From: Thermoflexales bacterium
GTDB taxonomy: Bacteria; Chloroflexota; Anaerolineae; S140-20
Reading direction: 5' to 3'
DNA length: 17,997 nt
Assembly: GCA_015484715.1 (NCBI GenBank)
Contig: WFUY01000382.1
Span: forward strand, 1-17,997
Positions within the stretch are counted from its first letter, which is position 1; each line of letters starts with the position of its first letter. Positions 7,298 to 14,813 of this stretch are shown one piece after another. Below the pieces are notes generated by a model that saw only the letters and a program-made list of their open reading frames with translations, made no database searches and was not told the DNA's origin. The position numbers were made by a program, and so were the translations under genes.

Positions 7298-9205
7298 ATG
7301 GAAGACACGCTGCCGAAGCTGCTGGTTCGGAACGGTCGCCAGTTTGGCGACCGGGTGGCCCTGCGGGAAAAGGAGTTCGGCATTTGGCAGGAGGTCACCT
7401 GGGCCGAGTACGTGGAGCACGTGCGCCTCTTCTCCCTGGGGCTCATCAGCCTGGGGCTCCAGCCGGGAGACAAGATCGCCATCATCGGAGACAACCGTCC
7501 CGAGTGGCTCTACGCCGAACTGGCTGCCCAGGCCGCCGGCGCCATCTCCATGGGCATCTACCAGGACTCCATCGCCAGCGAGGTCCAGTACCTGGCCGAT
7601 TTCTGCGACGCCCGCTTCCTCATCGTCGAGGACCAGGAACAGGTGGACAAGGTGCTGGAGGTGTGGGACCGGCTCTCTAAGGTGGAGCGGGTCATCTACT
7701 ACGATCCCAAGGGGCTGCGCAACTACCCGGAGCCCTTCTTGCTCTACTTCCCCGACGTGGAGGAGATGGGGCGCGTCTATGCCCGCTCCCACCCAGGGCT
7801 GTTTATGGAAAACGTGCGGCGCACCGAGCCCAACCACGTTGCCATCCTCTCCACCACCTCCGGCACCACGGGCAAGCCGAAGCTGGCGATGCTCACCCAC
7901 CGCAACTTGCTCAGCATGGCCCGCAACCTGCTGGCCGTGGACCCGATGGAGCCCGAGGACCAGTTCGTCTCCTTCCTGCCCCTGGCCTGGATCGGCGAGC
8001 AGATGATGTCCGTCTCCAGCGCCCTGTGGGTTGGCTTCACCGTCAACTTCCCCGAGGAGCCGGAGACCGCCCAGGAGAACATCCGCGAGATCGGTCCCCG
8101 GGTGATCTTCTCGCCCCCCCGCATCTGGGAGAGCATGGTCTCCCAGGTCCAGGTGAAGATCGAGGATAGCACCTGGCTGAAGCGATTGGTCTACAACTGG
8201 GCGATGCCTATCGGCTATGCGATGGCCGATACCCGCTTTGAGAAGCGGGAGCCCTCCCTGACCCTGCGGCTCAAGTACCGGCTGGCCGACTGGCTCGTCT
8301 TCCAGCCTATCAAGGACAAGCTGGGGCTGCGCTTCGTCCGTCGCGCTTACACGGGGGGCGCAGCCCTAGGCCCCGATGTCTTCCGCTTCTTCCACGCCCT
8401 GGGCGTCAACCTCAAGCAGATCTACGGCCAGACGGAGATCAGCGGCATCTCCGTGGTCCACCGGGATGGAGACATCAAGTTCCAGACCGTCGGGCTGCCC
8501 ATCCCGGAGACGGAGGTGCGCATCGCCGAGAACGGTGAGATCCTCTCCCGAAGCCCCGCCGTCTTCATCGGCTACTACAAGAACCCAGAAGCGACGGCGG
8601 AAACGCTGAAAGATGGCTGGCTCTACTCGGGCGACGCCGGCTATTTCGACGAAGACGGCCACCTCATCGTCATTGACCGGGCCAAGGACGTGATGACGTT
8701 GCACGACGGCACCAAGTTCTCGCCCCAGTTCATCGAGAACAAGCTCAAGTTCAGCCCTTACATCCGTGAGGCGGTGGTCTTCGGCGGGGATCGCCCCTTC
8801 GTCAGCGCGATGATCAACATTGACTTCGCCAACGTGGGCAAGTGGGCCGAGAAGCACCAGGTTCCCTACACCACCTACACCGACCTGGCCCAGAAGCCTG
8901 AGGTGTACGACCTCATTCGCAAGGATGTGGAGCGGACCAACAAGGACCTGCCGCCGGCGGCCCGTATCCAGCGCTTCCTCCTCCTGCACAAAGAGCTGGA
9001 CGCCGACGACGCCGAGCTCACCCGCACGCGCAAGGTCCGCCGCCGCTTCATCGCCCAGCGCTACGAGAACTTGGTGGGGGCCCTCTACAGCGACCGGGAC
9101 AGCATCGCTGTGGAGACGGTGATCACCTACCAGGATGGGCGCACGGCCACCATCCAGACCGCACTGCGCATCGAGACGATGGATGGGGAGCTCACCGGTA
9201 GCTGA
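7298..9205 (+). CDS. Long-chain-type acyl-CoA synthetase (AMP-forming, FAA1/COG1022 family)
   Basis: It activates a carboxylic acid through an acyl-adenylate and transfers it to CoA. The 635-residue product shows the ANL-superfamily motifs: P-loop-like STTSGTTGKPK starting at residue 185, the YGQTE adenine-site motif at 376-380, and YSGD with the ribose-binding Asp (D446), followed by DRAKDVMTLHDGTKFSP in the hinge region. The C-terminal TRTRKVRRRF stretch replaces the usual catalytic-lysine region in the way seen in COG1022 enzymes. ATG 7298 follows GAGG (7290-7293) by 4 bases. Genes for this ligase type are known to occur inside livGHMKF-type clusters, as here. The substrate could be a fatty, branched-chain or aromatic acid and is not readable from the sequence. 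Confidence 0.9.
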   Translation: MEDTLPKLLVRNGRQFGDRVALREKEFGIWQEVTWAEYVEHVRLFSLGLISLGLQPGDKIAIIGDNRPEWLYAELAAQAAGAISMGIYQDSIASEVQYLADFCDARFLIVEDQEQVDKVLEVWDRLSKVERVIYYDPKGLRNYPEPFLLYFPDVEEMGRVYARSHPGLFMENVRRTEPNHVAILSTTSGTTGKPKLAMLTHRNLLSMARNLLAVDPMEPEDQFVSFLPLAWIGEQMMSVSSALWVGFTVNFPEEPETAQENIREIGPRVIFSPPRIWESMVSQVQVKIEDSTWLKRLVYNWAMPIGYAMADTRFEKREPSLTLRLKYRLADWLVFQPIKDKLGLRFVRRAYTGGAALGPDVFRFFHALGVNLKQIYGQTEISGISVVHRDGDIKFQTVGLPIPETEVRIAENGEILSRSPAVFIGYYKNPEATAETLKDGWLYSGDAGYFDEDGHLIVIDRAKDVMTLHDGTKFSPQFIENKLKFSPYIREAVVFGGDRPFVSAMINIDFANVGKWAEKHQVPYTTYTDLAQKPEVYDLIRKDVERTNKDLPPAARIQRFLLLHKELDADDAELTRTRKVRRRFIAQRYENLVGALYSDRDSIAVETVITYQDGRTATIQTALRIETMDGELTGS

Positions 9206-9317
9206 CGGGGTTGGCCCCTTCTCGATTGCACTGGGCTTTTGAAGTCCCCCTTCCTCAACCGGACGTTCAGGACTCTTCCCATCCGCGAGGCATCCAGATA
9301 ACGTCAGGGGTTCGCTT

Positions 9318-10190
9318 ATGGAAAAGCTGGTGCAGTTGACCGTCTCCGGTCTGACCAACGGGGCGATCTACGCCCTGGTCGCCCTGGGGTTCGTCCTCAT
9401 CTACAAATCCAGCGATGTCCTCAACTTCGCCCAGGGGGAACTGCTCCTCTTCGGTGCCTACCTCACCTTCTTTTTCGTCGCCCAGCAGGGGCTGATCTGG
9501 CCCCTGGGCGTGCTGCTGACTCTGGTGGTCGCCGTCTTCATCGGTGTGCTCATCGAGCGCTTCGTCCTCCGTCCCCTCATCGGCGAGCCCATCATCTCGA
9601 TGATCATGGTCACCATCGGCCTCTCCAGCCTCCTCAAGGCCATCGTCAACGCCATCTGGGGGCCGGTGCCCCGAGAGTTCCCCCCCTTCATCCCCAGTCA
9701 CGAGGTCTACCTGGGTACGGCCGTGGTGGGGATGGATCGCCTGCTGGCCATCGTCATCGCGCTGATCCTGCTGGGGCTCTTTTCCCTCTTCTTCCGCTAC
9801 TCGCGGGAGGGGATCGCTATGCGAGCCATCGCCGACGACCAGCAGGCCGCCCTCTCGATGGGCATCAGCGTCCGGCGGGTCTTCGCCGTCTCCTGGTCCA
9901 TCGCCGCCGCCACCGCTGCAGTGGGCGGCGTAATGGTGGCCAACATCGTGGGGGTGAGCGGGGATGTGAGCGGTGTTGGCCTGCGGGTCTTCCCCGTCGT
10001 CATCCTGGGAGGGTTGGATTCCATCCCCGGGGCCATCCTGGGCGGGGCCATCATCGGCCTGCTGGAAGCTTACACCGGCGGCTACATCGGCCAAGGGCTC
10101 AGTCAGGTGATCCCTTTCATCGTCCTGGTCCTCATCCTGATGGTCCGTCCCTACGGCCTCTTCGGGCAGGAGATCATCGAGCGGGTATAA
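9318..10190 (+). CDS. livH: Branched-chain-type ABC importer permease LivH
   Basis: This is one of two membrane subunits of the HAAT importer. The 290-residue product has about eight hydrophobic segments and the family N-terminus GLTNGAIYALVALGFVLIYK, followed by NFAQGEL. The cytoplasmic coupling motif is SREGIAMRAIADDQQAALSM, where the permease docks on the ATPases. Near the C-terminus are VILGGLDSIPGAILGG and VRPYGLFG. ATG 9318 follows AGGGG (9306-9310) by 7 bases. The 112-base gap after the ligase gene contains only short, weak hairpins and no convincing promoter, so read-through from upstream is likely. livM starts 15 bases after its stop. Confidence 0.93.
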   Translation: MEKLVQLTVSGLTNGAIYALVALGFVLIYKSSDVLNFAQGELLLFGAYLTFFFVAQQGLIWPLGVLLTLVVAVFIGVLIERFVLRPLIGEPIISMIMVTIGLSSLLKAIVNAIWGPVPREFPPFIPSHEVYLGTAVVGMDRLLAIVIALILLGLFSLFFRYSREGIAMRAIADDQQAALSMGISVRRVFAVSWSIAAATAAVGGVMVANIVGVSGDVSGVGLRVFPVVILGGLDSIPGAILGGAIIGLLEAYTGGYIGQGLSQVIPFIVLVLILMVRPYGLFGQEIIERV

Positions 10191-10205
10191 GCGAGGAAAT
10201 ACGCT

Positions 10206-11255
10206 ATGGAATGCGGCATCTTCCACACTACCTATCAGCAGGATATGGCCTTCCGCCACACGTGGATGGAGAAGGCGCGCCTGGTGCTCTTGCTGGGGTT
10301 CATCATCATCTTCCCCTTCGTGGCGAACCGCTACTGGCTGACGCTGGCCAACCAGATCGGGCTGGCGGCCATCGGGGCCATCGGCCTCAACATCCTGACC
10401 GGGTTCACGGGCCAGATCTCCCTGGGGCAGGGGGCCTTTATGGCCGTGGGGGCCTACGGGGCCGGCATCATGGCCAACCGGCTGGGCTGGCCCATCTGGC
10501 TGACCATCCCGGCCGCCAGCCTGCTGACCGCCGGTGTGGGGGCCATCTTCGGCATCCCCTCCCTGCGGCTGAAGGGGCTCTACCTGGCCATCGCCACCCT
10601 GGCGGCCCAGCAGATCATTGACTGGCTGATCACCCACTGGACAAGCCTGACCGGCGGGGTGGAAGCCCTGGTCCTCCGACGGGAGGCAAACGTCGTGCTG
10701 GGGGTCGCCCTGCGCGGTGACCGGACTTTCTACTGGATCATCATGGCCTTTGCCGCGGCCACAACCCTCTTCACCGCCAACCTCTTCCGCACCCGGGTCG
10801 GGCGGGCCTTCGTCGCCATCCGGGACCAGGACATCGCAGCCGAGGTGATCGGGATCAACCTCTTCCTGTACAAGCTGCTGGCCTTCGCCACCTCGTCCTT
10901 CTTCGTCGGGCTCACCGGCGCGCTCACCGCCCACTACCGGGGCATCATCTCCTGGGAGCGTTTCACCATCGAGACCTCCATCCTCTACCTGGCGATGATC
11001 ATCATCGGCGGCCTGGGGTCGGTCTCCGGTTCCATCTATGGTGCTGCTTTCATGGTCCTGGTGCCGGCCTTCATCACCAACGTGGGCCGCCAGTTCCAGA
11101 CCACCATCCCGGCCATGGCCCAGTTGCTCCCCTTCATCCAGCAAGGCATCTTCGGCATTGTGATCATCTTCTTCCTGGTGATCGAGCCCGAGGGGCTGGC
11201 CAAGATCTGGCGCGACATCAAGAGCTACTTCGCCCTATGGCCCTTCTCCTACTGA
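10206..11255 (+). CDS. livM: Branched-chain-type ABC importer permease LivM
   Basis: This is the second membrane subunit of the importer. The 349-residue product has roughly ten hydrophobic segments. It carries the LivM signature LNILTGFTGQISLGQGAFMAVGAYGAG and, later, TRVGRAFVAIRDQDIAAEVIG, the coupling helix region, and MIIIGGLGSVSGSIYG. An AGGA at 10194-10197 lies 8 bases before ATG 10206. The N-terminal 20 residues before the first membrane segment are longer than minimal LivM, and an in-frame ATG at 10243 is an alternative start without a clear ribosome site. The close spacing with livH shows one transcript. The CBS-ACT gene follows after 43 bases. Confidence 0.92.
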   Translation: MECGIFHTTYQQDMAFRHTWMEKARLVLLLGFIIIFPFVANRYWLTLANQIGLAAIGAIGLNILTGFTGQISLGQGAFMAVGAYGAGIMANRLGWPIWLTIPAASLLTAGVGAIFGIPSLRLKGLYLAIATLAAQQIIDWLITHWTSLTGGVEALVLRREANVVLGVALRGDRTFYWIIMAFAAATTLFTANLFRTRVGRAFVAIRDQDIAAEVIGINLFLYKLLAFATSSFFVGLTGALTAHYRGIISWERFTIETSILYLAMIIIGGLGSVSGSIYGAAFMVLVPAFITNVGRQFQTTIPAMAQLLPFIQQGIFGIVIIFFLVIEPEGLAKIWRDIKSYFALWPFSY

Positions 11256-11298
11256 CCGTATCCAACCTTTGTCATCCTACTGACGAGAGGAGTGAGTG

Positions 11299-11952
11299 AT
11301 GCTTGTTCGAGACCGTATGACGCCCAATCCTGTGACCGTTACGCCTGAGACCTCCTTTCCTGAGGCCTTCCGCCTGATGCGGGAGCATCGTTTCCGCCGG
11401 CTACCCGTGGTGGACAAGAAGGGGCGCCTGGTAGGGATTGTCGTTGAGAAGGACATGCTCCACGCCTCCCCTTCGGCCGCCACCAGCCTCAGCGTCTTTG
11501 AGATCAACTACCTGCTCTCCAAGCTGAAGGTCGAAGAGGTGATGACCAGCCCTGTGATCACCGTCGAAGGGGACCTGCCTGTGGAAGAAGCGGCTCGCAT
11601 CATGGTCGAGCACAAGATCGGCAGCCTCCCCGTTGTGGATGACGGCAAGCTGGTGGGCATCATCACCGAAACCGACATCTTCAAGCTGTTCGTGGAGATC
11701 TTGGGAGGGGGCGAGTGCCCCGTGCGGATCACCATCCGCGTCCCCGATCTCCCCGGACAGTTGGCCCGGGCCACCAGTGTCATCGCTTCCATCCAGGGCA
11801 ACATCCACGCCATTGGCAGCTTCAAAGGGGATGATCCGGAGCATCTCTTCATCACGATGCGCATTGAGGGCGCGGGTGAGGAAGCCATCCGTCGGGCGTT
11901 GCAGGAGGCCGGCATCGAGTTGGTCAACGTCTGGGTGGCTCCCTGCGAGTAG
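11299..11952 (+). CDS. CBS-CBS-ACT domain protein (AcuB-like), putative sensor
   Basis: The 217-residue product has two CBS domains, about residues 5-60 (DRMTPNPVTV to GIVVEKDML) and 75-132 (VEEVMTSPVITV to GIITETDIF). These form a Bateman module that binds adenosyl compounds in many proteins. Residues from about 137 to the end form an ACT-type domain (RITIRVPDLPGQLARATSVI), a fold that often binds amino acids. ATG 11299 is preferred over GTG 11296 because AGGAG (11288-11292) then has 6-base spacing. The architecture resembles AcuB proteins found beside acyl-CoA synthetase genes. Its place inside the importer cluster suggests it senses adenine nucleotides and a small ligand to tune transport or the ligase. 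That role is inferred; no catalytic or DNA-binding domain is visible. Confidence 0.88.
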   Translation: MLVRDRMTPNPVTVTPETSFPEAFRLMREHRFRRLPVVDKKGRLVGIVVEKDMLHASPSAATSLSVFEINYLLSKLKVEEVMTSPVITVEGDLPVEEAARIMVEHKIGSLPVVDDGKLVGIITETDIFKLFVEILGGGECPVRITIRVPDLPGQLARATSVIASIQGNIHAIGSFKGDDPEHLFITMRIEGAGEEAIRRALQEAGIELVNVWVAPCE

Positions 11953-11973
11953 GGTCTGACCTGGACCGGGACA

Positions 11974-12016
11974 GGGGGACGGCTCCCACCGCCAGGAGCG
12001 ATCGGAGCCGTCTCCC
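11974..12016 (+). terminator. Hairpin between the CBS-ACT gene and livK, terminator or attenuator
   Basis: Bases 11974-11986 pair with 12004-12016 over 13 positions with one G-T wobble, around a 17-base loop. GATTTCCCTCT follows, so the T tract is weak. It begins 21 bases after the CBS-ACT stop and may cause partial termination or protect a transcript end. Confidence 0.5.
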
Positions 12017-12057
12017 GATTTCCCTCTCAGGCTGAGCTTGGCGCGGAGGATGGGGAG

Positions 12058-12090
12058 ATGCCAAGAGACCGACCAGCAGAAAGGAGGTGA
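12058..12090 (+). CDS. Candidate ten-codon upstream ORF before livK
   Basis: ATG 12058 opens MPRDRPAERR and stops at TGA 12088-12090, with GGAGG (12045-12049) 8 bases upstream. Its last codons AGG AGG TGA are part of AAAGGAGGTGA (12080-12090), an exact complement of the 16S rRNA 3' tail that has no start codon at working distance. Translation could pause there on two AGG codons. A 27-codon alternative begins at ATG 12050. This is a sequence-based proposal only. Confidence 0.3.
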   Translation: MPRDRPAERR

Positions 12091-12161
12091 GCGCCCAAAA
12101 CGGAGACCAAGGCCCTGGAGCGACCATCTGTAGCCAGACCTTTTGCACAAGGAGGAGAGCT

Positions 12162-13364
12162 ATGAACCGCAAGCTGTCGGCTGTTCTCACCATCGTGCTC
12201 CTCTCCACCCTCGTCGTCACGGCCTGTGGGGGAGGAGGGGGAGCCAAAGGTGGCCCCATCAAGGTCGGTGCAATCTTCGACCTGACCGGCCCCACTTCCG
12301 ACGTGGGCACGCCCTACTCCGAAGGGGTGCGTGACTACGTGGAGTGGCTGAACGGCAAGGGCGGCGTCGAAGGCCGTACCATCGAGCTGATCTTCCAGGA
12401 CTACGCCTACAAGGTGGACCAGGCTGAGCAGCTCTACTCCCAGTATGTCCAGGAGGGCGTGGTAGCCTTCATGGGGTGGGGCACCGGCGATACGGAGGCG
12501 CTGCGAGGGCGCATCGCTGAGGACAAGATCCCCTTCATGTCCGCCTCCTACTCGGCCAACCTGGCCAAGATTGACGAGGCCCCCTACAACTTCCTGGTGG
12601 GCACCACCTACTCCGACCAGTTCATCATCGTCCTTCAGTGGATCCTGGACGACTGGAAGGCCAAGGGGATGAGCGGCAACCCCAAGGTCGTCCTCTTCCA
12701 CCATGACAGCCCCTTCGGCCTCTCCCCCTGGGAGGATGGCAAAGCTTTCGGAGAGCCCAAGGGCATTGAGATGATGGAACTGGCCCAGCCCAAGGGAGCC
12801 ACGGACTTCACCGCTGAACTGACCCGGATTCGGGACTTCGGGGCCAACTACGTGGTGATGCAGACGGTCTCCAGCCCGGCTGCGATGGCGTTGAAGAACG
12901 CCCAGAGCCTGGGCATGACAGATGAGGTCCAATTCATCTGCCTCAACTGGTGCGCCGATGAGATTCTGATCAACTTGGCCAAGGACGCGGCCGAAGGGGT
13001 CATTGGCGCGATGCCCTTCACGCCTCCCAGCGTCTCCGTCCCCGGCATGAAGGATGCCGACGAGTTCCTCAAGGGCAAGGGCTCCTCCCTGCAGGAGAAG
13101 GGACTCCACTACATCCAGGGCTGGTGGACGATGGCCGTGATGACCGAGGGCATCCGCAAGGTGGTCAAGGACGGGAAGGAGGTCAACGGCGAGAACATCC
13201 GGGCCGCCCTGGAGAGCCTGCAGAACTTCGACACGGGTGGCGTCACGGCCCCCGTCTCTTTCTCCCCCACCGATCACCGGGGGACCAAGTCCCTGCGCCT
13301 CTTCAAGGTCGAGAACGGCCAGTGGGTCCAGCTCACCGATTACATCTCGGTGCCCGGTGGATAG
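12162..13364 (+). CDS. livK: Substrate-binding lipoprotein of the branched-chain-type importer (LivK family)
   Basis: The 400-residue product is the extracytoplasmic receptor that delivers substrate to LivHM. It has a lipoprotein signal peptide with lipobox VTAC ending at Cys22, then a Gly-rich tether, then a type I periplasmic-binding fold starting IKVGAIFDLTGPTSDVG. ATG 12162 is chosen because AAGGAGG (12149-12155) sits 6 bases upstream and the signal peptide starts there; a longer GTG start at 12087 would bury the signal. Later segments include YIQGWWTMAVMTEGIRK and ENIRAALESLQNFDTGG, common in family members near amide, urea and aromatic-acid transporters. Ligand specificity is not determinable by eye. 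A hairpin and an upstream ORF precede it, and a stable hairpin follows, suggesting separate control of its mRNA level. Confidence 0.92.
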   Translation: MNRKLSAVLTIVLLSTLVVTACGGGGGAKGGPIKVGAIFDLTGPTSDVGTPYSEGVRDYVEWLNGKGGVEGRTIELIFQDYAYKVDQAEQLYSQYVQEGVVAFMGWGTGDTEALRGRIAEDKIPFMSASYSANLAKIDEAPYNFLVGTTYSDQFIIVLQWILDDWKAKGMSGNPKVVLFHHDSPFGLSPWEDGKAFGEPKGIEMMELAQPKGATDFTAELTRIRDFGANYVVMQTVSSPAAMALKNAQSLGMTDEVQFICLNWCADEILINLAKDAAEGVIGAMPFTPPSVSVPGMKDADEFLKGKGSSLQEKGLHYIQGWWTMAVMTEGIRKVVKDGKEVNGENIRAALESLQNFDTGGVTAPVSFSPTDHRGTKSLRLFKVENGQWVQLTDYISVPGG

Positions 13365-13380
13365 TCTTGACCCTGGGTCC

Positions 13381-13412
13381 GGTGCCCGGCACCCTGCGGG
13401 GTGCCGGGCATC
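13381..13412 (+). promoter_or_regulatory. UGCG-capped intercistronic hairpin between livK and livF
   Basis: Bases 13383-13394 pair perfectly with 13399-13410 around the tetraloop TGCG closed by C-G, the very stable cUNCGg class. A G-T and a G-C pair extend the stem to 13381/13412. No T tract follows; the livF ribosome site begins 4 bases later. It probably stabilises the upstream livK mRNA end or limits read-through to livF. Confidence 0.65.
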
Positions 13413-13427
13413 CCACAGGAGGCCGCT

Positions 13428-14222
13428 ATGCTTACCCTCAACAACGTTGAGGTCATCTACAACGACTTTATCCTGGTGCTGAAGGGGCTCTCGATGGAGG
13501 TCAGAGAGGGTCAGATCGTTGCGCTGCTGGGGGCCAACGGGGCGGGCAAGACGACGACCCTCAAGGCGATCTCCGGCCTGCTCAAGCCCGAGAACGGCGA
13601 GGTGACCGACGGCTCCATCGAGTTCGCCGGGGAGCGCATTGACAAAAAAGAGGCCGCCGAGATCGTGCGGATGGGCATCTTCCAGGTGATGGAAGGGCGG
13701 CGGGTCTTCGAGCATCTGACCGTGGAAGAGAACCTGCTGGCCGGCGCCTACACCCGGCCTGACCGCCAGCGGATTCGGGAGGACATCGAGCACGTCTACC
13801 ACTACTTTCCCCGGCTGAAGGAGCGCCGGAGGGCCAAGGCCGGCTACCTCTCCGGTGGCGAGCAGCAGATGCTGGCCATCGGACGGGCGCTGATGGCGCG
13901 CCCCCGGCTGATGCTCCTGGACGAGCCCTCCCTGGGGTTGGCTCCCCTCCTGGTGCAGGAAATCTTCGGGATCATCCAACGCATCAACCGGGAGGAAGGA
14001 ACGACCATCCTGCTGGTGGAGCAGAACGCCAACCTGGCCCTCTCCATCGCCGACTATGGCTATATAATGGAAAATGGCCGCATTGTGTTGGAAGGCGACA
14101 CCGCTACCCTGCGCGACAACGAGGATGTCAAGGAGTTCTACCTGGGGCTGACGGAGGTCGGGAAGCGCAAGTCCTACCGAGACGTCAAACACTACAAGCG
14201 ACGCAAACGGTGGCTTTCATAA
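13428..14222 (+). CDS. livF: Branched-chain-type ABC importer ATPase LivF
   Basis: This is the second cytoplasmic ATPase of the importer. ATG 13428 follows AGGAGG (13417-13422) by 5 bases; the upstream GTG at 13401 lies within the hairpin and is rejected. In the 264-residue product, Walker A is GANGAGKTT (35-43), Q86 lies in FQVMEGRRVF, the signature is LSGGEQQ (141-147), Walker B with Glu is LMLLDE (161-166), and VEQN replaces the switch His as usual in LivF. It is about 25 residues longer than typical LivF because of a basic tail, YRDVKHYKRRKRWLS. I believe such tails recur in LivF proteins encoded beside acyl-CoA ligases, but this is from memory and uncertain. It closes the importer gene set. 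Confidence 0.93.
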   Translation: MLTLNNVEVIYNDFILVLKGLSMEVREGQIVALLGANGAGKTTTLKAISGLLKPENGEVTDGSIEFAGERIDKKEAAEIVRMGIFQVMEGRRVFEHLTVEENLLAGAYTRPDRQRIREDIEHVYHYFPRLKERRRAKAGYLSGGEQQMLAIGRALMARPRLMLLDEPSLGLAPLLVQEIFGIIQRINREEGTTILLVEQNANLALSIADYGYIMENGRIVLEGDTATLRDNEDVKEFYLGLTEVGKRKSYRDVKHYKRRKRWLS

Positions 14223-14244
14223 AGATCGGATACGGAGCGGGGAG

Positions 14245-14775
14245 TTGCGGGCCTTGGCTCCGCTGCTGGTGGTGGTGGCCGAGGAGCGAGACGAGGGGGT
14301 GTTGGCGGAGGAGCGGCGGCTGATCCTGGAGGAGCGGGATGAGCGGCGGCGGGCGGAGTTGTTGGCGGCGGCGGTGACGGTGGCGAGTCGCTACTTTGAG
14401 CGGGATTTTCTGTGGGATTTCTTCCGAGAGGAGGTGAAGATGATGCGAGGGAGCAGCTTCATCGAGGAGTGGATCGAGGAAGGCATCCGCAAGGGGAGGG
14501 AGGAGGGGATGCGTGAGGGCCTTCAGCAGGGGCTTCAGCAGGGCCTTCAGCAGGGGCTCCAGCAGGGGCTCTTGCAGGCCCGGCGAGAGGCTATCATAGA
14601 TGTGCTGGTGACCCGCTTCGATCCCACCTACCGGTACCTCCGGGCGTTGGAAGCACGCCTGGAGCGCATCGGGGACCTGGGGACGCTGCGCGAACTGGTG
14701 AGTCTGGCCGCCCAGGTGGAGAGCCTAGAGGCTTTCCAAGAGCACCTGGACGCTCTCGGCGATCAGACCGGGTAG
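14245..14775 (+). CDS. C-terminal part of an Rpn/PD-(D/E)XK-type protein, probably 5'-truncated
   Basis: TTG 14245 with GGAG at 14234-14237 is the first possible start, giving 176 residues. The product is charged and helical. FIEEWIEEGIRKGREEGMREG, followed by four GLQQ units, is the typical C-terminal region of Rpn-family (transposase_31/DUF4351-like) proteins, whose N-terminal nuclease domain carries the PD-(D/E)XK active site. No such motif is present here. Codons before the TTG continue in frame (RIRSGE) and read naturally into LRALAPL, which suggests the gene has lost its 5' half at the junction with livF, 22 bases upstream. Full-length relatives are about 300 residues. It may be a relic, or a small protein retaining only the assembly tail. 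The next gene starts within 30 bases. Confidence 0.6.
   Translation: MRALAPLLVVVAEERDEGVLAEERRLILEERDERRRAELLAAAVTVASRYFERDFLWDFFREEVKMMRGSSFIEEWIEEGIRKGREEGMREGLQQGLQQGLQQGLQQGLLQARREAIIDVLVTRFDPTYRYLRALEARLERIGDLGTLRELVSLAAQVESLEAFQEHLDALGDQTG
14518..14565 (+). repeat. Four 12-bp repeats encoding GLQQ
   Basis: Four consecutive in-frame copies of GG[CG]CT[TC]CAGCAG run from 14518 to 14565, followed by the related GGGCTCTTGCAG. The unit preserves frame, so copy number can vary without disrupting the protein. Confidence 0.8.
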
Positions 14776-14777
14776 CT

Positions 14778-14813
14778 GGGTGGCTTCTACCCCGTTCCTC
14801 GCGATGACGGCAT
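14778..14813 (+). repeat. Possible remnant of a dispersed intergenic palindromic repeat
   Basis: The stretch contains GTTCCTCGCGATGACGG. It resembles the GTCATTGCGAGGAAC-type dispersed intergenic repeats seen in many bacterial genomes, read on the opposite strand. It overlaps the possible start codons of the ATPase gene. Only one copy is visible here, so the assignment rests on recall. Confidence 0.2.

Noticed and set aside
9206..9317. Promoter or terminator between the acyl-CoA synthetase and livH
   Set aside because: Only a 4-bp GGGG/CCCC hairpin and an imperfect short stem are present, with no paired -35/-10. Read-through is simpler.
9267..11144. Long minus-strand frame opposite livH and livM
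   Set aside because: The product is a His/Asp/Gly/Gln-rich low-complexity shadow of two well-recognised permease genes and lacks a ribosome site.
12087..12161. GTG 12087 as a longer start for livK
   Set aside because: It would place 25 polar residues before the lipoprotein signal peptide. ATG 12162 has an ideal ribosome site and gives Cys22 in a proper lipobox.
14041..14069. TATAAT inside the 3' part of livF as a promoter for the Rpn-like fragment
   Set aside because: TATAAT at 14064-14069 has no -35 match at the right distance and no TG extension. It encodes conserved YIMENG context residues.
12027..14192. Long minus-strand frame opposite livK and livF
   Set aside because: No recognisable domains; it spans two clear + strand genes and the hairpin between them, so it is a composition artefact.
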